From Macrosoma leucophasiata (taxonomy: Eukaryota > Arthropoda > Insecta > Lepidoptera > Hedylidae), in assembly GCA_036365455.1 (NCBI GenBank), contig JAWQUS010000030.1, positions 17,318,001 through 17,382,000 on the forward strand: 64,000 bases of DNA, written 5' to 3'. The notes under the pieces were generated by a model. It made no database searches and had not been told where the DNA came from. It saw only the letters and a program-made list of their open reading frames with translations. Shown here piece by piece: positions 9,570 to 20,200 of the stretch. Position 1 is the first letter of the stretch; each line of letters opens with the position of its first letter. The position numbers and the translations under genes were made by a program.

Positions 9570-9850
9570 TGGTGGTAGAGCTCCAGTGACGGAGCTCGCG
9601 GGCGTAGGCACCACCGCGTTACCTAATATACTTGCCGCTAAATGGTAGTGTTCAGCACTATCGTGTTCCGGTCAGGTGGTAATGTACGGTCCTGTAATTT
9701 CCGGCACAGAGGCATAACACCTTAGGCCTCAGATGTGGTAACGCATTTTGACCTTCGGTCTTTGTGTGGGTGTCTATAGGCTGCAGTCATCACTTAACAT
9801 CAATGTGAACTGCATTCTTGTTTGCCACTTTCATTACATAAATAAAATTA
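9570..9850 (+). repeat. SINE-like family A, full-length copy (type copy)
   Basis: Full element: 'actggtggtagagctccagt', a short stem GAGCTCC/GGAGCTC, 'gccgctaaatggtagtgttc', 'cggtcaggtggtaatgta', 'tttccggcacagaggcataa', 'ggctgcagtcatcactta' and a tail 'attacataaa' running into poly(A). At about 280 bp, non-coding, A-tailed and very numerous here, it behaves like a SINE moved by LINE machinery. I see no clear tRNA head; 'gttccggtc' is at best a weak B box. The family name is not known to me. Confidence 0.75.
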
Positions 9851-9885
9851 GTCGAGTTGTTTGGGAGGAGTCGTGGTTTATTACT

Positions 9886-10078
9886 GGTGGTAGAGTTCGA
9901 GTGTTCAGGGGCGTAATCACCTTCGCAATGGCAGTGTTCAGCACTGTCGTGTTTCGGCAAAAGAAATTAAGTCACAGCGATCGCAACGTAACCTTTGTTT
10001 TTATGCAGATTTTAATAGGCTGCAGTATTTACTTATCGTTAATGTGAACTGCATGTTGGTTTGCCATCATAGCAGCAT
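9886..10078 (+). repeat. SINE-like family A, deleted copy
   Basis: Head 'ttactggtggtagagttcga' and tail 'aggctgcagtatttactt' with internal deletions. It lies about 35 bp after the previous copy, in the same orientation. Confidence 0.65.
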
Positions 10079-10830
10079 CATAACACAAAAGTGGGACCAC
10101 AAACGCCGTGGCAATTGACGTGAATGGTGAATGAAGGTGATTTTTCAGATAGCGGCTATATTTTAAGACGACCAACGTGCCTATAGTTACTACGTGGTCA
10201 AGTCATAAAATCAGCTGCTCTATGATAGTGGAATAGTCAAAAGATATCACAGAATTTTCAGAAAATAATTGGACATGCTAATCAAACAAAAAATCTTTCT
10301 CACAACCCTTCCCTTGAAATTACTTTACAGGTATCAAAGTAAATAAGGTGTTCACCACATGCGTTGTACCTATCTATTATTACTTTTTATTTCTGCTTCA
10401 ACATCACCGTCTTATACTTGCAAATTTTGAGCCAGAAGCTTAGTAGATATTTTGTTTGTTTTTTAACTAGGTTAGACTACGAACACTTAAATGAAGATAC
10501 TTAGGTATATCTCACTTCAATGACAAAACCGTAACAAGCTTTACATCTAAACCTTTCCTTTCTAATCTTTTATTTATATATTAAAACTACCGTTTTGTAG
10601 ATTTAATATACAGCAATAGCTCATAGATGGCGTTGATATAAGTTTGGGTGCCTGCATCCACGATACATATAATTATAATGATTTTTGATATTATGAACTA
10701 AGTACATACAGTATAGCAAATGTCCGTTCTTTTTTAAGACTTCCCGCGACATCACCTTTTTTTATTTGACTCAAACATGTGCTTTACCACACGCGTTGAA
10801 TTTCTTATTATTCCTGCCACAATATCGCAG
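10079..10830. other. Upstream region of the aquaporin gene; no repeat recognised
   Basis: Unique-looking AT-rich sequence preceding the TATA box. No coding exon is seen. Confidence 0.4.
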
Positions 10831-10836
10831 TATAAA
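10831..10836 (+). promoter_or_regulatory. TATA box of the aquaporin gene
   Basis: TATAAA lies 30 bp upstream of CACAGTTAGTTCTG, a plausible initiator whose A is at 10861. The spacing is that expected for a TATA promoter. It fits the non-coding exon that follows. Confidence 0.6.
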
Positions 10837-10860
10837 ACCGCATCCCTGGGAGACACGCAC

Positions 10861-11033
10861 AGTTAGTTCTGTGTCGTTCGCATCTAAATTAAGATCGGTT
10901 CCCGGCCTCGACATGCGCGCGCGCACACCCACAGGCCGCTCAATAAAAACCAAACGTAGCACATATTATATTTTTCCCAACGAATTTTTACGAAAACACG
11001 AAAGTGCACTCTTTAAATTGGCCACGTAAAATG
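10861..11033 (+). other. Non-coding first exon of the aquaporin gene
   Basis: Begins at the predicted initiator and ends at a donor 'gtgagt' (11034). The intron runs to 'gtttgttttcag' (acceptor AG at 11164-11165). The exon carries an upstream ORF at 10913-11029 (38 codons, beginning MRARTPTGRS). A second ATG at 11031-11033 joins across the splice to TTA GTG AAG TGA, giving a four-codon upstream ORF. The transcript start is inferred from the TATA spacing. Confidence 0.5.
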
Positions 11034-11205
11034 GTGAGTCCCTTTTTTCGCTGTTCCTTACCGGTCGAAACAAAAATAGATTTGCTATGATCTTGAAATG
11101 TTATAAGTCAGATCATCAGTTGCCCGCGTAATACGACACGGTTCTAATTGGCTGTTTGTTTTCAGTTAGTGAAGTGAAAATCAAGTGTTATAACAAGAAA
11201 CCAAA

Positions 11206-11256
11206 ATGAAGTTCACTATTGACGTTTTGGGGATATTTCTCAAAGTTGTCGTTAGG
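11206..11256 (+). CDS. Aqp12L: Aquaporin coding exon 1
   Basis: 17 codons, [17 protein letters not shown], ending in phase 0 at donor 'gtaagt'. The exon itself starts at 11166 with 40 nt of leader. Confidence 0.75.
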
Positions 11257-14200
11257 GTAAGTGGATTGGTGTTCGAAATTAACTTCTGTATTCGGTGTGT
11301 AAAGATCAAAATGCTTTGTGAAGGTCGCGTTCTAGTTTAATAGGAGACAGTTCTTTTGCCACTTATAACTTTCTGTTTGTAACCCAAACAACGTAGTTTG
11401 TGTTGACAACTGAAGATTTGTAGGTTCAGACAAAATTATTGCGCATCAGCTAACAGCCTTAATTGAATATTATCTGCTCAGCATCTCATAAAAAAACAAA
11501 ATTCTAGTCTGAAAAACACAGTATCTTCATTTGGTACTTGTATGTCTACAATAGACTTGATAACAAGCATGCTTTAATATAAAATACATTGAACCACAGA
11601 TAACGTAGAGGGTATTGAATAATGATCGTCCTCTATATCCACAATCGATAGCTTGCTCAGATCACTGTGATGCATACAAATTATGTTGAGTTGAGATAAT
11701 AATATGTCTGTGAAGTCATGCGAACTGCTCGTAACCTGTATTTTCTAAAAGCTACTTCACACCAAAATATCGGTAATTTCTGTTCTGTTGTATCATTACT
11801 AATCTATACATCTATACATATAATAAAACAGTAAAACCCGCGCGTCGGTACATTGTATATATTTACGAAAAACCAATGGGGGGCGATGTTAAAATAGTAT
11901 TAGAACACTTTTCAATGATTTTTAATTTTTTTGTCTGTCTGTTTGTCTCTTTGTCCAGGCAGTCTGTTTGTCTCTTCCTGTATCTTCGGAGTAATCTCCG
12001 AAGATACTGGACGGATTCGAATGAAACTTTTTGTGGTGTATAAATACTAAGCCTGGCCAACATTTAGGCTACTTTTTACTGCGGAAAAATCACTCATTCC
12101 CACGGGAATATCTACATTTAATTTATACATTTTACCTTTGACACATTATTTCATTGTGAGGCAATACGAAGTTTGCCGGGTCAGCTAGTAATTTTTAAAA
12201 AACTAGCGGCCCGCCCCGGCTTCGCCCGCGCTGCTCGGATCCTATTAGTCATAGCGTAATGTAAGCTATCCTATCTCTCAAGTTGGATCGAACTGCACAT
12301 GGTGTGCGAATCTTATTATAATCGGTTAAGTGGTTTAGGAGTCCATTGAGGACAAACATTGTGACACGAGATTTATATATATTAAGAAGATATATAGGTA
12401 CTTGGCTTAATGCAAAGCGTTATTTGATAAAGTGAGAGCAACATTTATTCTTGCTTAAACCTTTATATCAGTTAAGTTTTACTGGTGGTAGAGCTCCAGT
12501 GACGGAGCTCGCGGGTATAGGCACCGCCGCATTACCTAATACACTTGCCGCTAAGTGGTAGTGTTCAGCACTATCGTGTTCCGGTCAGGTGGTAATGTAC
12601 GGCTCTGATTAATTTCCGGCACAGAGGCATAACACCTAATGCCTCAGAAGTGGCAGCGCATCTGCATTTTGACCTCTGGTCATTGTGTGGGTGTCTTTAG
12701 GCTGCAGTCATCACTTAACATCAATGTGAACTGCACGCTTGTTTGCCACTTTTATTACATAAAAAAGTAAGACATAACTCATTTAGTCTGGGTTGCATCA
12801 ACTTGATTTAGCAATAATACAAAACTTGTTCAAAGTACAGGTTAAAAAAATGCGTGACACCAATTGATAATTGTAAAACCATGTCTAACTTTATTGACTG
12901 ACTGCACTAGGCGAAGAATTCTCTTTCAGTTAAAGAATATTCTTAGATCAATGTAAATATATTTGGATATAGAAGTTGTTTGTAAATAACATTTGAAATG
13001 CAATTGCTTACAAAACTTGCAATTATTTAAAGTCATTACGGAAGGCGAATTCAAATTTAAACCTTGTAAAATAACACCATATTTCTTGGCATTCTGGATT
13101 AATGATGCGAAAGTACGCTAAATAAACCAGTGTTTTCAGCAAATTAGTGGTTACGTGAAGTCCGTAATTTGTGGTGCACTGAAATTATAGAGAAGTGAAA
13201 TAATGGCTGAGGTTACTGCTCATTATTTCGCTTTAATTGCAGTGTAAATCTTGGAAGGAGTTATTTTACAATTAAAGAAGAATGACAGCTCTCTTAGATT
13301 TGCATTAGAAAACAAATTGTGATGATTTTTAAAACATAACTGGTCTTTTATTGTCTTCACAACCTCATTTTTATTTTTCTGAATATGTAATCTCGGCCAG
13401 ATTAGGTGTAGTTTTTTTGTGATTCAGAACTACATGTTAGGTTATGTATGTACAGACATAAAGACTCTGAGATACTTATACTTTTTTATTCTTTTTCTCA
13501 CTTCTCTGCTTGACAGAGAATGCCGCCCATAGATGCATTGCTAGCTTGGCAGCATTCATTGTAATTGAGCGCAAACCGTAACGTTTGGAACAATTGTCTT
13601 TTAAAAAGGACTTTTTTTGAACTTGATACTCTAATGTTCTACTAAGGGATAAAACAATGTATACGACACATAATACTTTCGGAACGGCCCGAAGTCGTCG
13701 TGATGAAGAAACAGAACATTGTTTTGAATGGAAATACACCAGTCATTGAAATTTTTAATGGCATAAAAAACCACCTAAAGTGTTTTCAAACTAAGTTATG
13801 AGATATATTATTATTCAATTAGATTTGTGTAAGAACTTTGAATGCTACGGGGTATACATATTATTTCGTCCTCAGGATCCATTTATTTATGACGTATCCT
13901 CTAGTAATCCAAAAATAATAATATGTGTATAATATATTTTACTGACATCAAAATTTAAACAATTCAGTCCATTGCGCTATTATATAAGAGCATTGTTTAT
14001 TCAGATACTGGCACAAAGCCAACTTACGTCAAAGAATTACCGTACGCAGTTAAACACGTCTGTTACAAACATTCGCAATGTTAATCTTCACAGGGAATCC
14101 CACCAGTCTCACAAATAAACTAGCAGGTCTTCCTGGCTCCGCGAAGAAATGAAGAGAATTTACCTGAATGGCTGAAAAAATTATAACAATAAGTTTTAAG

Positions 14201-17200
14201 CAGATACTAAAAAGATTTATCATTTTTAGTTTCAGTAGAAGCATGTCCGTCTTTTACTATGAGATCTATTAGGTATGCGTAGTCAGAGGACCGAGAGTCC
14301 GAAGAGAGCTATGCTCGGCGTTTCTCTGCGAGATCGAATCAGAAATGAGGATATCCGTATGTGAACCAAAGTAACTGATATAGCGAAACTCAAGGGGCAA
14401 GGCACACGGCTCGAAGAACTGACATCCGTTGGGGCAGAAGAGTTTTTGAATGGCGACCGTGCGCCGGAAGACGAATCGTAACCAAGTCCTCCACTGGGTG
14501 GACCGACGACGTAGTGAAGGTTGCGGGTTATCCCTGGATGAGGGTGCTCCAGGACCGTTCGCTGTAGTAATATTTGGGGGAGGGTTTTGTCCGGCAGTGG
14601 ACGTCTTTTGGTTGTAATGATGATGAAGAAATAACTAAAGGCGGAGGTGAAGGTTCTTTCGACCAAGTGTCGGGGTAATCGGGGTTCCACGCCACGAACG
14701 GAGGAAGTAAAAAAAGTGCGAAGGCAAGTAAAACTGAATATTGATAAGGTGAATTAGTTTGTTTAAAGAGACGTTCTTATTTTCCCGTGACTTAATCATA
14801 AATTCAGAGGTTTGCTTGAGGACAGTTGGAGTCAAGAACAAACTTAAAAAAATAAATAATTTCCTCTTTGATTTTTATTTATCAAAATTACATTAAAATC
14901 TGAAATCTCAGGTAAAACTTCAAAAGATTTTTCGTTTTCGATTGTATTGTAGGTGATCCTCATTTTTAAGCCATTCGCTGGTTGTAACAGCTTAGTATCG
15001 AAAGCTTTGCTCAATAATAATTATGAGTTTGACTGAGGCGAAATCACTTCGGAATTGGCAACCAGTACAAAGTTAGCGTCTCTGCAGTCCTACTAATGGC
15101 TGTTTGCTATGCTTTGATAAAAACTTGCTTACAGTAAGTGATGTGGGAACGAAAAAACGTGGTGTGATTCTAAAGTTTACTTCGGTTTTAGCGGTGACTC
15201 TGCTGGCGTGTTTTTGGATTTGATTTAAGAATAATTAGTTAATGTCTAAGTGTTGCCGAACTAGACTGATGCATTCGTACTTTGCTCAATCCCTGCAGAG
15301 AAATTAATAGTAAGAAAGCTGTACGTTCAAAGGAGAAAGGAAGGTTATTTTTTATTGAATGTTATGGAAGCCCTTATACGATACGATGATATGAAAAATA
15401 AAACCGAGACATCGATCGATACTAAGTATATGATACTAAGTAAATTGCAGTGTAACTACTTGAATAATATTCCTTAAAAATATGCCCACGGCAGCTAACG
15501 ATTTTTAACATTCGTGATGGTTGAAGATGAACAGTTTTACACCTATTTTTTGTTCCGTTTAAAACTTCGGTTAATTCTATTGTTCAGAATAATCGTGGTT
15601 TGCTTAGAGAATCATTATGCAGACCTGATTTTTCAAAAATGTCAGAACTTATTAATGTTAACGCTTCTGTTTTGAGATATCAACTTTTGATCTAAATGTC
15701 TGTAGGTTCCTTCACTATAAATGTCTACTTTATTTACTTGAATATAAAACATTTATCATTTCACGGAACCCAATTCAAAACAGTAATTAACGTACTATTT
15801 CTACAATAAAAACAAAAACTCAGGAGCAAAAGCACACAACTTAAAAACCAGCAATTCGAAAGACTCGTCGCCGTTACACAGTTAACCTGCATCAAAGAAC
15901 TGAAAGAATAAACAGACGTGGACGTCTCTTTATCCATTACAACTGAGCTGTGATGTGTATCTTTGCGATTGATCATGGTTTCATGTGCAGACGGGCTCTA
16001 GATGGTTAAGTGAATTGTGGAAACATACGGATGGAGTTACAACACTGGCCACTTTTCGCACCGGTCACATTCCACTCAATGTTTTTAAGTTTGTAATGAG
16101 GCTAGTGAACTCGCCAAATTGTACCACTTGTGATAGGCTAGAGCCTCTGCTCTAGCCTATCCTAATAGTTTGGGAACCTCTGTTCCCAAACTATTTTTTC
16201 TTGTAGACCCTTTACAATTTTTTCTGGTTTCTGTGGACCCCCGTCCTTGCTACATTTATATCACATTCCCATATTTCCATTATTTATTCACGCCTACGTA
16301 GACGCCCCATCGAGTCTCCCATGGACCACTTTGGGAATCACGGGTATGATGTAAGTAAATTGGTACTATCAGTGTATGGGTTGAGATCCATTATCGTGGA
16401 CCCCCATTTTCATTTCATGGACCCCCAAATTTATTTTTCGCTGTCGCAGACCCCTTTTAAATTGTCATAGACCTCCAGGGGTCGATATAGACCACTTTGG
16501 GAATCACTGGGCTAGAGGATGTGTACCACATTGTGGTGGAGTGTAAACGGAGCGCTACTTCAAGATCTTTAATATTAAAAGAGCACGGTGTAGATTTAAG
16601 GAATTTAGGTGAAATCCAAATCATCTTAGCTGACCCTTTGAGTGATATTAGTAAAATGCTTTGCAATGGTATATGTGATATTATAAATTATTGATAAGGC
16701 GACATTAATTAGCAATCACGGGGCTGGCATAGTCGCACGACGACACAAAGTCCCTAATAAATTATAGATAAAAAAAAAACCCGGGCTGTAAACTAAAAAA
16801 GTTTAAAAACTACATCAGACATTGACCTATATGTATATACTAAAGTACGAACCTCCCCTTGGTATAGCACCATTCCAGTTTTATGCAGTCAATGTATCTC
16901 ACTAGTCAGTGTATGTCTCTAGTCACTTTCCCAAAGTAACATGACATCTGACGCGACAAAAACGTCTTATATCTGTTCAATGAATCAACAAATGAACCGG
17001 CTGTTTGTTCCTGGTTTCTTTCTCAACCTATACAGGGTTAATTAAAATAAGCGCATCACCTCTTACAGGCAGCTTCTATACATAAATCCAAACAACATTT
17101 GTTCTACGACTTTTAAAAATTAATAGTTTTTTTAGACTCTGTGGTAGAGCTGGCGAGACTGGTGGTTGAGCTCCAGTGACGGAGCTCGCGGGTGTAGGGA

Positions 17201-20200
17201 CCACCGTATTACCTTTACTTGCCCCTAAATGTTAGTGTTCAGCACTATCGTGTTACGGTCAGGTGGTAATGTACGTCCCTGTAATTTCCGGCACAGAGGC
17301 ATAACACCTTAGGCCTCTGGAGTGGTAACGCATCTGCATTTTGACCTTGGTCTTTGTGTGGGTGTCTATAGGTTGCAGTCATCAATTAACATCAATGTGA
17401 ACTGTGTGCTTGTTTGCCACTTCCATAACATAAAAAAAACAAATTAGTTTTCATGTCGAAGAAGTGGTAGGTGTGAAATTTTGAAGCATCTAGTTCAATT
17501 TTAAGTACAGATGCGTTTAAGAATTTTGGGGAAGGCTTTGTCCAGCTGTGAATATCCCTCTGTCTACCCCTTAGGGTAAGACGAGAGTGGACGTTACGTT
17601 ACGTTTACCTTATAAAAGGGGCATCTGTGTATAAACGCGGTAAGTCCCAACAAATTTGTCTCCCGTATGTAGCCGCCCACTCATCAGCGCGCTCAACGGG
17701 CATGTAAACATTTTCGCTACGTCTCAAACAAGATTTGACAACTTGTGCCCGGTATGACTAGATTCCGGGCACTTCGTAATTTGTGAAATTAAGTCATTTA
17801 TTTTCTAATTAAATTAAAGCATTTCATAAACTCCATAGCAATAAGACGTCATGGTACAGGCCGGTAAAGTACTTTTCGTAAGAAATAAATTCTTACGAAA
17901 AGTTCAAAAGTGTATAATATGGCAAGGACTGGGCGCGTACCTTGACATCTGCATATCAAACTACATTGAGTACTCAATAAGTGAAAGTGTTTTGTATGTA
18001 AGGAAGGTGGTAAACAAACATGCAGCTCAACTGATGTTAAGTGATGACTGCAGCCTGTAGACATCAACACAAAAACCAGAGTCGAAATGCAGATGGGTTG
18101 CCAACCCTAAGATCTAATTTGTTGAAGTATCTTACAAGCTTGTTTGCCCCTTCCATAACAATAAAAAAATCAAATTATTTTTCATGTCGAAAAAGTGGTA
18201 GGTGTGATATTTTGAAGCATCTAGTTCAACTTTAAATACAGATGCATTTAAGAATTTTGCATGATGCATGCAAAATTGCATGCAATTTTGAATATGCAAG
18301 AATGTACATCGACCTTTGGTAGGAGACTTCGGCTTACTTCGGCTCTGTAGAGCGTTATCTCTTTCGCACTCTACATATTATTATGTGACGTTTGTCAGGC
18401 ATTTTGAGCCACTTTTGACCAATGTCGTACTATCAGCGCTTACGTTGACAGTGTGCAGCAAAGATAACGCTCTACGAAGTCAAAAATAGCCGATTGTCTT
18501 TTTTTTAGTTTCAATATTTTTTGCTAGGAACTGTATATCTCTGTGAGTTATTACGGGCCATATAATTAACTTTCTTACCGGAACACAATAGTGCTGAACA
18601 CTACCATTTGGCGCCAGATAGATTAGGTAATGAGGTGGTGTGGCCCTCAAGCTCCTGCACTGGAACTTTACCAACAGTAGAAATATTTTTTTACAAAAAG
18701 TACTTTAACGATCGTTCCAATAAACATACAATGCGACTCCAATTTATACGTTTAATAGATTTGCAACTATGTTGTGAAATAGAGAATAACATTTAAGTGA
18801 TTTTAGTGTTAAAGATTTTAACAGAGGTGCATTAAAATAAAAGTCTCATCATAACAATCTCAGCCTCATTCAATTCAAGGTATTCTGGCTGTTTTTACTG
18901 TGGTAGAGCTTCAGTGACGGAGCTCGCGGGCATATGCATCACCGCAATACCTAATCTACTTGCCGCTATACATAGATATGGGATTCTTAAACTAAATTCG
19001 GTATAATAAGACTACAGCTCTCCTCAGGCCCCAGGCTTGAGGCTTGAGAACCAATTACGCGTTCCAAACTTTACATCTTCTTATTCTATTGACTCTATCT
19101 TAGCCTAAGTACTGGATCGTTTCATAAGAATCATTAAAACATATCCACTGGTGGTTGAGCTCCAGTGACGGAGCTCGCGGGCGTAGGCACCACCGCATTA
19201 CCTAATATACTTGCCGCTAAATGGTAGTGTTCAGCACTATCGTGTTCCGGTCAGGTGGTAATGTACGGCCTTGTAATTTCCGGCACAGAGGCATAACACC
19301 TTAAGCCTCAGAAGTGGTAATGCATCTACATTTTGACTTTGGTCTTTGTTTGTGCAGCCTATAGACGCTGCAGTCATCACTTAACATCAATGTGAACTTC
19401 ATGCTTGTTTGCCTCTTCCATTACATAAAAAAATATGTACATCCATGCTTATGGTCAGAATTTAATTTAATAGTAACGAAACGAAGCGCGCATGGCCCAG
19501 CGGCTGGTGTAGATCGTAAGCGATCTGCTCGGTTAAGCACTACGGGCGCGGTCGGGTAGTGTGATGGGTGACCGCTAGTGGCAAATTAAAGGCGCGTTTC
19601 CGTGCTTCGGAGGGCACGTTAAGCCGTCGGTCCCGGTTGCTATCGATGGATAGCAGTCGTTAAACCTTGTCGGAGGCCTTATGGGCGGTTTCAAAACATC
19701 CGACAGCGGGTTGGCCACTAACCCACTCACCTCCACCAATCCGCATTGGAGCAGCGTGGTGGAGTAAGCTCCAGGCCTCCCCCCAAAAAGGGGAGAGACT
19801 TGTGCCCAGCAGTGGGACGTATAATGGGTTGCCATTATTATTATTATTTATTTATTAAGTATAGATCTATTTTCCAAAGGCAGGTTTTGACACGTGTGTG
19901 AAACAATATAAGTCTTTTAAGTTCGACTCCAAGTTAATGTAAAAAAAGTTGTGCGGTCTGTGAACTGCAATAAAAAAAAGGAGGAAAACTTTTATCAACT
20001 TGCTTAGTGAACTACACGCTGCTAATAACGCTGCAGTTGTTTAGAATGCACGAATTTTAGACGTCCATTAATATAGACTGGCTACGTTACCCCGTAATAC
20101 ATTAAGTAAGTATTACGGGGTAACGTAGCCAGTATGCTGGGGACGTTGAATGGTGGAGAGGGACTGGACGTGGCACTATGGGCTTTATTTCTTCGTTGTG

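Larger units (their letters stand above)
15940..16770 (+). pseudogene. LINE ORF2 C-terminus, interrupted by a hAT-type insertion
   Basis: The frame before the insertion reads [32 protein letters not shown] and [12 protein letters not shown]. After it (from 16518) the same frame continues [12 protein letters not shown] through [12 protein letters not shown] to a stop at 16692-16694. The C-x2-C, then H and C arrangement is the zinc-knuckle-like C-terminal motif of many non-LTR retrotransposons. Skipping the insertion and one 8-bp repeat leaves the frame open. Upstream domains are absent. It lies in aquaporin intron 1. Confidence 0.65.
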
